Source: Dirofilaria immitis (Eukaryota; Nematoda; Chromadorea; Rhabditida; Onchocercidae). From it: a stretch of DNA of 64,000 nucleotides. The notes under the pieces are model-generated. The model was not told the DNA's origin, did not search any database, and saw nothing but the letters and a program-made list of their open reading frames with translations. Location: assembly GCA_024305405.1 (NCBI GenBank), contig JAKNDB010000065.1:434001-498000 (forward strand), given 5' to 3'. The position numbers and the translations under genes are program-made. Shown here in pieces: positions 12,801 through 26,057 of this stretch; positions within the stretch are counted from its first letter, which is position 1, and every line of letters starts with the position of its first letter.

Positions 12801-15800
12801 TAGATGAGCCTGTTCGTCGACCCAATAAGATTCTGATAAATTGATTTCGTTTTTTGCCTTTAAGGTACCATTGATGGTAGCAAGGGTACCTTGTGAGAAA
12901 ATATAATTGCTATTGAAAAACGGATACAAAAATTTGATAATTGCGAAATGACATAACATAGCGTCGTATGACGTAACGTAACGTCCCACCTACGCTTGCG
13001 TTTATTACGTCTCTTCTCCGTTTGTGGACTAATTCATTCTTTACTTTCATTGAATGCTCTTTTTCAAATATCTAGTGATAAGGAGATATTTAATAAAGAT
13101 TTGTGATAGCAATGATAAATGATAAGTGTGAGAGAGAAGAAGTATTTCTCGATATCATTTTAGTTTTGCTTAATTTTTCCATTGAATAACTATTCGATAA
13201 ATTATTATTGATAAAATTTTGATTATAATAATTCGAGATGAATGATTATTCAAATATAATCCGTTAATTATCATCATTGTAATAGCGATTGATATGTTAC
13301 TTACTCAATCTCTCATATATAAATCATATATCTATCAATGAGGAATTATTGACAACAATTTGATAAATCATAATTTGATTTATGATTATTGGTTGGCCTA
13401 ATTTTGTCATTCTAAATTTAATATTATATATTTTTATTTTTATACTTCCTTTCTTCTGCTCAATTACCAATAAATTATTTGCAAGAAATCGATGTTTTAT
13501 GTTAAAATTATTTTAAGTTTTAATTTATCAATAAATATCAGAAAATTATATTTTAATTTCTGATATCATTCTTTCATGTATTTTTTATAAGTTTTTAGTA
13601 TATCAATTAATATATATATAAATATTTTGTTTTTCTTCTAATGAAGTTTTAAAAAAAAAAAAATAATTTGAATTGACCATTTTGTGCCATAGATATATAT
13701 ATATATATGTAATAATGATAATGATAATAATGATTCATTGCCATCTATCTAACAACAAGGTGATAATTTTCCGGAATATTTTTTCTCACCAATTATCTAT
13801 ATTATATTCTTAATGTGAACATAACTATTCGATAATTGAAGCTTTTTAAAAAACTAAAATAATTTCTGCAATTTATAAATAGATTGATAGATAATTTAGA
13901 ATATGCGAAAATTTTACTTTTATTTTATTTCTTAGCAAAAAAAAAAAAAAATAATTTATTTATTTTTTATTGATTGATTATCTTTTCTTTAATATATAAT
14001 TTTTGATTTTGAATTTTTTTAAAAAATGGCAATTATGAAATAATTGAAAAAAATAAAAATAAATAAATAAGACAAATTGGTTTTTTTTGCAAAAAAATAA
14101 CAAAATTTTACGAAAAAAATAAATAAATAAATTCAAAAAGAAGAGATTTAAATTTTTGTTTTTTTTTTTTTAAATTAAATTTTTATTATTATTAGTTAAA
14201 CAAATTGCTAAAAATAGTTAGAATGATCATTGATTTTTTTGTATGTTTTGTTTTTGTTTTTTTTGTTTTTTTTTTAAATAACAATAATAATAACAAAAAA
14301 TGTTACGATATTCGAATGATTATACTAAAAAATGATTTAGTGATAAAATTCTATATCATCATTTTAAAAGATATGATATGTTTGATTTTTGATTTTTGAA
14401 GAATTGAATGATTTAAATTTTAGGTATATATTTGATATGAGGTAAAATTAATGGGTATAATAGTAGTAATAGAAGATGAAACAGCAGGAGATATATTTCT
14501 TCTCTTTGATAATCCGATGATGACCTCAAACTTCTATCGTCTTTTTTCATTTTTATTTATTTATTTTCTTTCATACATAAGTTGAAATGATTTTTATGGA
14601 AAAAAATTTAGCCATAAGAAAAGGTTAAATCAAATTTGCTAATAAATGATATTCGTACATATTTATTTATGCATTTATAATTTATACATTAAATCGAGAA
14701 TGAATTGGGAAATGATTGGAAATTTTGATTATTGAAATGATTAGATCATCGTTTGTATAGAATAATATCTAAATGATTAGATCAGTTTCTATAGAATAAT
14801 ATAATATATATATTTTTATGATAAACCATATCAATTATTCTTTCTTTTTCGATCTTTTAAAAATTGATCAAAAAAAATGGGAAATATTGGAAATCTTTTT
14901 TCCTTTGTTTTTGTTTTTTCCTATTTGAAATAAAATAATTATATATATTTATATATGAGGAAGGTATTGGGTATAAAAAAAAGGAATTGAATTACTTAAA
15001 TAATTTTAAATAATAAAAATTTCTTTGATTTATGATTGAATAAAATGAATTATGCCGAATTGTTCATTTCTTTTAAAAAAAAAAAAGAATTTCAAATTAT
15101 AGCATCAAGCATAATTGGATATTATAATTATTTTATCGATCATTTCAATTAATCGGTCTGTCAAGAACATGAATTAATTAGCAAAGAACTAGCTAACTAG
15201 TATGAAAGTAAAAATAATTAATTCTTATTTTAATTACAATTCATTCCATTTATATATATATATATATATGTATTCAATTATTTTTTTCTTTTTATTTAAT
15301 ATTATGTCATCTTCAGATTTTATGCAAAAAAATAAAAAAATTAAATATTACTATTAAAATTTCCTTTCATCTTTTCGGAACAAATCTTTCCTTTTGCATA
15401 TGAAATGAATAAAGTAATTTTACTTTAAATTATTTAATTTAAATTTATATTTTAAGATTAAAGATTAACTTTATTATAGCTTCTTTAAAAGAGTCGAAAT
15501 TAGTAAAACCTATTTTAAGATATTAAATGAAATTTAAAATTTAGAAAACACTTTTCATTTAATTAATATGAATAAAAATATTTGATAATCTTTTAACTGA
15601 TAACTAAAAATCAATCAATATAGCATATCCTATCATATCATATCATATTATCGAATAATCCGATACAGCATCATATCAATTTAACAATTTTACCATGCCG
15701 AAATACTATACTTCATTGTTTGTCGATTATATTGTTCCGATCGATCAACAGCAAAATAATCTTACTTTTTCTTTCATATATTCTTGAAAATCTATTCACA

Positions 15801-18703
15801 GAATAGTAATAGTAATCTCAAATAATGACGAAATAATTTTATCAAATATCTCAGGTATCATTCAATTTCTCGTTATATCCTCTCTGTAAATTTTTATCTG
15901 TGATTAGATGATATCTTTTATATTATCATCTAACAAGCATATTTAATTGATTTAATGATAAATAAAGAATATGGAATATGAAATGGAAAATATCGGCAAT
16001 ATTGGCACTTTTTTTTCCCTCATCTCCTCATATTTCATCGATGATTATTTGTTGAATAAATGAAAGTAATACGGTATTATTGAACGAGAAACATATGTTG
16101 ATAATTTCTAATAAATATCGATAATTTCTAATGAGCTTTTTAATTTGCTAAGAAATTTATTGAATGTATTGTTCAATTAATTTTTGTATATCATTTCATT
16201 TTATCATTTAGCATTAATCGATAATTTGCCATATTTTAAATTGATTAACGATTTCACTGAACTTTTTTATCTCGATGAAAGCATTTCCATACAATGCATC
16301 ATTATCATTACCATCATCATCATCATCATCGCTATTATCACAATTGTTATCATCATCATCATCAGTATCATGTGACGATACATTATCCAAGCATTTCCAT
16401 ACTACGTATCATTATCATCATTATCAGCATCATTTTAATGATGCACAGTCCAATGTAACGAAATATCAAATTTCATGTCATTATCATAATTATCAGCATC
16501 ATGTAATGGTACATTATCCAATGTAGTAAAAGATCAAATTTCAGATTTAATAGAATGAAAATTATAAAATACAATAGATTAATTAATATTATACATTTTG
16601 TAGTAGGATGAGCAGTATATATTTTAATATATATAATAGCATATGAAGACATGAAGCCATTCTTTTTTTTGATCTGAAAACTCAAATTTGAATTTATAAA
16701 ATTTTAATTTAATAATATAATTTTATTAGCATATTTGAAATAATTGGCCCTATCAATATAATCAATTCACCCTTCGTTTTAACACAAATTATTTCTTTTA
16801 ATTCATAAACTTGACACTGTTTTCTTTAATGTTGCTTCATGAACTTAAATACCGAAATAGTTTTATAGTTTTAATTTCAGTTACTAGATCAGGTCCATTT
16901 GGCCTCTTTCAACTTCCAGCAACATCAACCTCTACAGCAGCTGATGTTATACGTCTACCAGGAACTCCTGTATCGAATTCGCTATGTTTATCACCAAATT
17001 CATTATCCTTGAATAAGAAGCAATCAAGGCCTACATTTACCGGACATCAAGTTCGTTCTATTTTATAATTAATTTAATTTAATTATTGTTTATTATGGAT
17101 TTCGGACAATTATCGAATATATACAAAGATTTTTAGAATTTATTCTAACTTCTCAAAATGTCCGATAAACAAACTTTTGCTTTTTTCTTTGTAACCTTTT
17201 TTTTTTACATTCGGCTTAATCATTTTTATTGATTTCATCAATCAGATAATTAATCCAAATATATAAATTAGTTGTTTAGGAAAAATTCGTATTATATATA
17301 CTTCTTGTACTTTTCAGATATTCATGTTAGAGAAGAAATTCGAACAAACAAAATATTTGGCTGGATCGGATCGAGCTCAATTGGCTCAAGAATTAAGCAT
17401 GAGCGAAAGTCAAGTGAAAGTAGGCCAATTTTTATCAAAAAATAGCTAATCAATTTTTTTCAATTTTAGTAATTTTTTAAATTTTAACGAATACGATTGA
17501 ACCGGTAGAAAAATTCGTTAAAAATTACCGCTATATTTTATGGCCAATGATTAAACATTGCAAATGATCAAATTGGCCAAGAAGTAAAAATTATTTCTAT
17601 CATTAAAATAAATACTTTTTTCATTCTTTTTTTTTTTTTTAAATAGATAATTGTTTATAAATTTATGTTAGGAAAATTTATTAAATTCATTGAAGTAAAT
17701 GAATTCGATAAATACGAATAATTTGTAATTAATTAATTAATTAATTTTTGTTGTTTCATTTAGTAAAAAATTTTTAATTAAATTAAATATTTTTATTAGT
17801 AATTGATTATTATTATTATTATTATTATATTAAGTATAATTGATATTTTCGATAATTAATAAATATATTTATGCGAAATTATAAATTATTTAAAGATAAA
17901 ATTATCGATTTTATTTTTCATTTCAATTTGTTGCATTTGTTGCATAGGACGAATTGAAAATTTAGTAATACAATGAATGAATGATAAGTGATAGAAATGA
18001 ATGAATGATAAATGCATCTGTCCATATAAAACAGATGCTTGCATAAATTATTGTAATATGTGCCGGTAAACATCAATGAAACGATGATTGATTTAATCAT
18101 CATTATGCAAAATTACTATTATTTTAATTATGAAAATGTTTATTTTACAAAAAATATTCTAATCAGGATGAAAATGATTATTTAAATTAAAATATATTCA
18201 TATAACTTAAAAATGATTATTCAAATTAATTTTATAATTTTAATTTAATTCTTTCATAATCTTACAATCCTAAATATCTAATCTAATCCAATACAACAAT
18301 ATATTTGCTTTAATAATTGTTATTTTTGATAAAAATATGCTAGTGATAAAAATTGATGATTTAATTTGTTGAAAATACAATATGTTTACTTTTAGTAACT
18401 ATCTCTTCAATAGTTATCATTTTTACACAAATATATATATTAATTATCATTTATCTTTAATCATTTAAGAAAGCTTTTAAAATAAATTCAATATTTACAT
18501 AATTTTTCATCATGACGGATAATTATTGAATGAAGAAGGTAAAGTTTAGTTGCTATAGCTTAATTGAACAAATTTAATAATATTATCAGATTTTAGCTCA
18601 ATGATAATAAATTATGTTAATACATTAACAATGATAGCTATCACTTATAAGAGCAATGATAATGATGATAATAATAATAATGATAATAATAATAATGATA
18701 ATA

Positions 18704-18734
<31 letters not shown>

Positions 18735-21131
18735 TTCATTTTCAAATAAATTGATCATAGAAGAATTAAAGAAATAGAAAAGAGAGAATTTATTGCAATT
18801 CAGTTCAAATTCAATTCAATCAACAATTTGATCATAATTCGTTGCTTCATTCATTCATTCATTCATTCATTCTATCCATCATTTTCATCATCATTCAATC
18901 ATTCATCATCATTTATTCAATCATCGTATCGTCGTCTTCTTTTTCCATCCTTTTCGATTATGATGTTTATGCGATACGTTGTTATCTATGAAATTTGCTA
19001 CAATCGTTAGTTGAATAAAAGAATAATAATAAAGGTAAAGAGAGAAGCACCGACAAAATCTTTCTTTCTTCTTTTCATTCTTCCGTTAGTTATATTATTA
19101 TACGGGCATGTATATATTTTATTGCAACATGCTGAAAACTATTAGTAAACTGAATAAATAAATAATAAAGGGAAGAAGGGAAAGGAGATGTGCTTGGAAG
19201 GGGGTCGGTTGAGAAAGAATGTTTGAGGAAGTTAGGGAAAAGTAATGAAATTTTTCATCTTACATCTACTAAAAGTAATCAATTTATCTATCGTATCATC
19301 GTATCGTATCTATCTCTATCTATCTGTATTTATCGTATCCATCTGTATCTATCTATAAAAGGCATAATAAATAAATAGGCAATAATTTGATAAAATTATT
19401 ATTTCAAATTTTGAATTTTAACATTTTTTCTAATTTTGTACAAATAGCAAAGAAAAAAGTTTAAAAAAAAAGAAAGCAATAAAAGAATGAAATATTTATA
19501 TTTTCGCTGAAATATATTATTTCTTATAGAGAATATCGTAGAATTTTATTAATCATTTAACAAAGGATATTAAAGAATATTTTTTTAAAGAAATAATCAT
19601 TTAATCAGTAATTAATTAATAATTAGAACTTTCCTCTTTACCTAATCTAAATATTCGATCATCTTGTTAAAATTTTTATATCGATTAGTTACGAATAAAT
19701 TAATTTAATTTTCATTTATTGCTTAACAAATGAAAATATTTTGAACGAAAGATTAATTAATATATATTATGCTATCATCTAATTATCATAGGATGAATAA
19801 TTGATTAGGTTCATTGATAATAAAATGATTTTATTTGACCATTTTTTAATTTATATCAACATTTTCTATTTTCTTAACTATTTACTTTCAGATAATTGAG
19901 AAGATAATATTTAAATACAAAAAAAAAAAAAAATGAAAACTTTCATATCCCATTATAATTTTAGAAGTTAGACTTTTCAACTTCTATTTAAATATAAATT
20001 GCAGATTTGAAGTATTCCTAAATAGTTTATTTCTCGAATTTTCAATGATTTAATTCAAAAATAAATATGAGACAATAAGATTGCAATTAGCCCTATCATA
20101 GTAACAAACATACAATCTTCTTATAGACCATGGGTTACGGTAGGCATATTAAATGGTTAAATTAATTTTTTTAATCTAATCCTAAGCCTATATATTTTTA
20201 AATTAATATTTTGTTGAAATAAATATATGACAATATAATAATAGAAGTTAGTTTTTTATCTGATCATATTTTATAATTCCATAAAGAATATATGAATACT
20301 TTTTTATGCTTAAATGATCCTAAAAATCTGATTCTTTTCAATTGAATTTTAAAAAGTTATGCATAGAAATTGAAAATTATGTAAAATAGTATAAGAAATG
20401 AGAAGAAGAGGGAAAAAAACAAATTGTGGATTAATATTCATAGTTTTCCATTTTTATTCTCGTGGGTAAAATTTAATTTTAAATTTAATGATTTACCATT
20501 AGATGGTAATGTAATTGTAATCTTCATCCATAAATAAAAATTTTGGAAAGTGTTATAAGGAGATGAGAGGGAATGAAGGGATTGATATGAGAATATTTTT
20601 TTGGTTAAAAATGAGAAACGAATAAGAATAGGAATGAAGAATGAAGCATCGAGAATGCTTGCAATTCATCTCATATCATTTGTTATTTTATATATCATTT
20701 CATTTTATTATCTTTCAATCGAATAAAAAATGGTATTATTTTATCGTAATATTAAGTATTGTGAAATATTTTAAAAATTTTATAAAATATTTGAAAAAAG
20801 TCAATATTATGCTAATTATCTTTAATATTATCATCAGGAAAAAATGATAAATTATTCAGCTTAAAGCTTATTCTGAAATTTCAACATGAAATTTTTCATT
20901 CATTTTGTTTTCAATATTATTAATTGCTTTACTTATCTATACGGTAGCATTATCATAATGATGGAAGTTATGAAAGTTGTATTTTCAGGTATGGTTTCAA
21001 AATCGACGTACAAAATGGCGGAAAAAGAAGCAGCAGATAATGCGTTGGTGAAACGAGGAGAAACGCTTGATTCTACCGGACGTTCACAACAGTTACGTGG
21101 TCTAACATCATTCTTATCACCGTCTAGTTAA
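9569..21131 (+). CDS. cog-1: NKX6-class homeobox transcription factor COG-1
   Basis: Proposed exons: 9569-9622, 9786-10113, 10283-10354, 10603-10919, 11051-11162, 16881-17050, 17318-17419, 20989-21131. All junction phases agree once three indels are allowed for: one base missing near 10049-10053, one extra (or two missing) in the alanine repeat near 10780, one missing in the A run 21022-21026. Predicted length is about 432 residues. The homeodomain spans the last three exons: [30 protein letters not shown], then [20 protein letters not shown]. The FEQTKYLAG wording is diagnostic of NKX6, the class of C. elegans COG-1, a nuclear factor in vulval/uterine connection and ASE taste-neuron asymmetry. 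Exon 2 encodes a long serine run, then YSITKLL (10061-10081), an eh1-like Groucho/UNC-37-binding motif. Exon 4 holds a polyalanine tract. Exon 1 and the 9786-10113 boundaries are the least certain parts. Confidence 0.92.
9793..9872 (+). repeat. TCA trinucleotide repeat coding polyserine in cog-1
   Basis: About 25 TCA-type triplets inside cog-1 exon 2, read in frame as serine. It is likely to vary in length between individuals. Confidence 0.85.
10739..10800 (+). repeat. GCT/ACT repeat coding polyalanine in cog-1, frame broken
   Basis: In-frame alanine and threonine codons run into GCCTGCTGCTGC, where the upstream frame meets a stop. The frame one base later continues as Ala/Gly/Ser-rich sequence to a good donor at 10919. 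One surplus base, or two missing, explains the switch. Confidence 0.8.
11163..16880 (+). other. Large cog-1 intron (5.7 kb)
   Basis: It runs from the donor GTATGT to the acceptor TTTCAG in phase 1. It contains AT-rich simple sequence, poly-A and poly-T runs, a CATTATC-rich stretch near 16300-16510 and an ACGT cluster near 12970. I see no convincing nested gene on either strand. Confidence 0.8.
12969..12984. promoter_or_regulatory. CRE/ATF-like TGACGTAA with ACGT reiteration
   Basis: TGACGTAA (12969-12976) continues as ACGTAACGTAACGT, in a short GC-richer island inside the large cog-1 intron. TGACGTAA is a known bZIP (CRE/C-EBP/ATF) type site. Function here is a guess. Confidence 0.3.
17420..20988 (+). 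other. Large intron splitting the cog-1 homeobox (3.6 kb)
   Basis: It separates SQVK from VWFQ inside recognition helix 3, in phase 0. It contains an AAT microsatellite (about 18658-18735), an ATTC run (about 18846-18872) and CTATC repeats (about 19290-19360). No nested gene seen. Confidence 0.85.
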
Positions 21132-22136
21132 ATTATCATGTATCATATATCCATTTATAATATACCATTTCATCGTTTGACCGTTTAAAAGATAAATAAT
21201 CTGTGTTGATATGTCGGTAATAGATTTCATATTTTTGATAGTAAAGCAAAGAATGGAAATAAGGGAAAAAAACTTTTTACTTTTTTACTAACATACTTGT
21301 TTTTAATTTCTGATATATTTCTTTTATTCGAATTATATGTCATATTAATTTGAATATTATTATTATTATGATTATTATTATCATTATTATTATGACTATT
21401 ATTGTGGTATAATATCCTGATCTCGATATTAATCGCTGTTTCTTTTTTTTTTTTGCATGTTATCATTTTTTAATTGTATGTCCTATAATGATTATTATCA
21501 AGTTTCATGCGATTTATTTGATAAGAAAGTTTCTAAATGATTTAAAGTATATCATGTATGGCGTATATATGTGTTTGTATCCGTGGTTGTGTTTTCATCG
21601 ATCGTTTTTTTTTTTTTTTTGTATTCAAATATAATATTTTTAATTAATTTTTATTGCTAAATTTTTAAATTAATTACAAAAATTTTCAAATATACAAAAA
21701 GCATTCACTAACAATTATGACAAAAATACATTTTCTTGAATTGTTAATACGCTCAAGAGCTTACTTTTTCTTATCTCTTTTATACGATGTTTCTTTTTGT
21801 TTTCTTTTTGTTTATTTTTTTTTCTATTTATATTTCTATTTTAAATTAATTTTATTACTTCGATTAATTTTGAGAAATATTTTCAATTAAAAACAAAAAA
21901 AAAAGAAAAATTTATGGTAATATGTTATTTTGGTTGAAAATTTTAAGAAAAATTTATTGAAATTTTAAGTCATTTTTTTCTTTCTTTTTATCATTTCGAT
22001 ATTTTTTTATAAAATATTTTTCAAAATTTTTTTCAATTCTTTTCACTTTCTCATATATCATATAAGAGATTTGTTTGCAGAAAATCGTGGATTACATTGC
22101 AAATATTTTATTCGTCAATTGAAATTTTTCCATCTA

Positions 22137-22350
22137 TTAAATGATTATCAATTGATATTATTATGGTCATGATCAGGTATCAAAAGATTATTAGTTGATA
22201 TTATTATAATCATGATTAGGTTTATCACAAGATAATCAATTGATATTACTGTAATCATGATCAGGTCTATTAAAAGATTATCAGCTGATATTATTTATAA
22301 TCATGATTAGATCTATTAAAAGATTATCAGCTGATATTATTTATAATTTA
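22137..22350. repeat. Tandem repeat, about 54 bp, 4-5 copies
   Basis: Unit of the form GATTATCAGCTGATATTATT, then ATAATCATGATTAGGTCTAT, then AAAA, with copies diverged at several positions. The last copy is truncated. Confidence 0.85.
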
Positions 22351-24689
22351 ACATTTTCTGTTATCTTATAAATAAGTACACACACATATATATATATACA
22401 TATATTTATACAAAATAATTAATTGTTACTAAAAATATGCCATTTGCTTGTGCAATGACGAATTAATGCAAAAATTTGAATATATTTTTTGGTATTATTA
22501 TTACGTGTGTTTGTAAACATACAAAAGATTGAAATAAATAAATAAGAAAAGAGAACTTTTTTATCATATCATTTATGATAAATAATCAAAAAATATATTA
22601 TAATATCTTTTATCAGGTATATTTTCTCCTTTAGTTATTTATTTCCTCTGAAATGATATATCATTAGTAATCAATTATCAATATTTTGCTTTCTATTTAT
22701 TACATTGAAAAATTACGATAATACTAAATTATATAGTAATTACGTTTGAAGCATATTTGAATCCAAAAGTTTTTATTTAAATTAAAATGCATAATTATCG
22801 CTTGTCATAAAACGAAACTATATAACGGATAAGACCTATCATTGAAATTATCATTATAACGGAGAAGACTTATCATTGAAATTATCATTGCATCAATGAT
22901 TCAAATCAATCTTTATTATGATAGTAACTAAGAATGGATATTTTTTTCCAAAACATGATTTGTTTTATAAAATTAATTTAGCATACCTGGAAATTAGTAA
23001 ATACAGTTTCATATTTACTGATATTGTGGATAGCTATATCGAATGTTTTAAATGCCTAGAATTCTTTAGGATTTTAATCAATGCTTTTCTGGAATATTCC
23101 TCCAATTTGTTGAAATTTATTTTTGGCAAATTCTTATTTTTTTAAGGCTCTGATAGTGATATAAACTTAAATGATAATTGAATTATTCCATCTATTTATC
23201 AATAAATGAAGGATCATTCACCAATTTTTCCTCCTAAATTATTATAACATTTAAGTTAACTTAATTTAAATTTAAATTGAAATATGATGATGATAGTGTA
23301 TTGAAAGATAAATATGATATTATATTGATTCCAAAAGAGAATTTAAAGTTAAAAGTTAAACTATTACATTGCTAAATGATTATTATCAGCATATAGATGA
23401 ACGTTTCTGATAAATTAAATCATCATGAATATGAAATGTAAGGAAAGAACTCATTAAAATATATTTTGAATTTTTCTCATTAAAATTATTTTCATCTATT
23501 AAAATTTTTTTCCTAACATATCATTAATGTCACAGAGATTAATTTTCCTATCAATAAGCGGGTTGCGATCGTTCTCATAATAATTTACTTTTACTAATTA
23601 CACATAATTAAAATGAGCATAGACGAGATAAATTAGCCTAATCTTGCTATAATTATTAATATGATAAGAGATTAATAAAATTTATTTATGTAAAATTCTT
23701 GCATATAACTGAAATTCGAGAATATTTTCATTGCATACAAATTTCTCGATATTTCATAGATTGTATTAGAGAAAACTTTCCTCGACATATTTCATACAAA
23801 ACAAAGATATAATACAACAATGAAATAATTCATTTCCATATGATGTGCGATATAATATGAGTAAAATTTAAATTTAAATTTATTTTGAATAAAAATGCAA
23901 GAAATGGGAATGATTGAATAAATTGTCATTCTCGATGACAGCACTAAATAATAATTACAGGGATCCCTGGAAAATGAAGTGATTCCTTACGAATGATTCA
24001 GAATGTTGCCTTCTAAGTATATTTCTTTTCTTGGAGAAACGAATGAACAAATAAAATTATTTGTGTTGAAAAGAATCTGTTCTCTAAAATTTGAATATTC
24101 ATCAGCTTACTGTAAATAAATAATTTTGCATGAATAATTTCAGAAAACTGTGAAATGAAAAAACTTAAAGCTCAAATAACTTAATTTTATACTTTCATTT
24201 TCTATTTTTATTCCTTATTCCATTTACATTTCCATTTCCATTTCCATTTCCATTTCATAGTTTCCATTTTATTGTCAATTTGAATTTCATTTCTGACAGG
24301 GATTAAGCAATATTTGAGTTCTGTATCAAATCCATTTCTTTTTATATCTTTTATAGAAATTAATATATTTATGTTTTTGAGAAAATTTAAAAATAAATAT
24401 CATATTGATCGAATTGAAAATTGGTTATCATCTTTCATTGATAATCAATATTATTTCAATAAAGGAAATATTCTGATAACATAGATACACTTTTGATGTA
24501 AAATAATCATGAAAATTACTTCCCGCATCAAATGATGGTATTCTGAAATATATCGGAGAGAAAGTATTTGGATAAATGGAAAATAATGAATCTATAAAAA
24601 AATTTAAATCAATATTATTCATATGATATTAAATATTAAACTCAAATTATCCGAAATAATGTTATCATCTTCGGACATTCATACTACAT

Positions 24690-24830
24690 GAATGATTATT
24701 GAAATTATCAAAATGATGATTATTGAAATTATCAAAAATGATGATTATTGAAATTATCAAAATGATGATTATTGAAATTATCAAAATGATGATTATTGAA
24801 ATTATCAAAAATGATGATTATTGAAATCAT
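24690..24830. repeat. Tandem repeat, 24/25 bp, about six copies
   Basis: Unit ATGATGATTATTGAAATTAT followed by CAAA or CAAAA. The unit length varies only through the A run. Confidence 0.9.
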
Positions 24831-26057
24831 CATCATGAATAAAAATTAATCTAGTTGAAATCAAGTTTTTTCAAGGTAATTCATTACATTTATTTTTTGT
24901 TGTTGAAAAAAAATCAATAATTATTTTAGAAGAAGAAATATTTCGGATTTGATGTAGTTGAAAACAAGAATCATCGCTATTTTTGCTCATTGTAATTTCA
25001 TCGTTTAATTATTGATTAATTGATTGCAAAATTAATCGTTGTATTTTGAATTCTTAAATTTTTAGCCCATAAATTATCTTTTCGATCATTGAGCAATAAT
25101 ATCATTGTCATCAATATCATCGTTGTCGCTTTCGTCCTTTTACTATTTCTTTAATTCTCCATTTCTAACATTGTCCATCCATCTTTCAAATACTAAACAA
25201 CGCATGATGTGCCGTACTTCTTCTGTTCTTGCCATTATTGACTTCTTATCAATACTTTCCTTTTTATATTTTTCTCAACAATTGAACTACTTTTCCCAAT
25301 TCTCGCTTATTATCATTATGATGATGTTAATTAAGTTGATTTATTTAATGATTAAATTTATGATAATATTAACTGAATGAATGATTAAGTGATAAATAGA
25401 TGGGAACGCTTGAATTTAGATGAATTGTTCCGGTGACCTTGAAAACGAATAATGATTATTCATTCATTCATATAGATAGATAACTATTAACTTCTCTTCT
25501 TTTCTCTTCTCTTCCTTCTTTCTCATTCATGATACTTTAATATTTTCCTTATTAAACATATTATCTAATCTGATAATCCTTCTTCTTCTTCTTCTTGTGA
25601 TATGATATGATATGATATTGACGTAAAAATGACGGATCTGCAGCATAATCTTCTTCGTATTTCCATTATTCGTTTCTAGTTATATCTTATAATTCTATAA
25701 TAAATTCTTCATAGATGATTAGCGTATTATCTTTAAAAGTTTATAAAATATAAAAGATTTAGTGAACGAATCAATTGAGATAAGGCCAGGTAAGATTTTT
25801 GAGAAATGACTATAATATGGTATATTTAAGTATCTAACATATATCACGCTATCTTGTCTATATAATTAGACTGATTAATATTAGTTAATCATTGTATTTA
25901 TAATATAAAACTTTAACATTACAAATGTAAGTAGAATCCTTTCCAAATTAAAACATATTTAGCTGGAAATTTACATTGATGATGATAATGAATTATCAGG
26001 AAATTATATCAATGATATAATTTTATTTCTTCAAAGCTAACACATCATCGATAGGAT

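Larger units (their letters stand above)
21132..26057. other. Intergenic region with minisatellites
   Basis: No supported gene. The start should hold the cog-1 3' UTR. Two minisatellites (about 22137-22350 and 24690-24830) and a short TTTCCA run (about 24236-24257) are present. The open frames near 22918 and 25105 have no recognisable protein features. Confidence 0.6.

Noticed and set aside
22918..23145. 75-codon open frame rich in Phe, Ile and Tyr
   Set aside because: Composition follows the AT background. No start context, signal or family resemblance.
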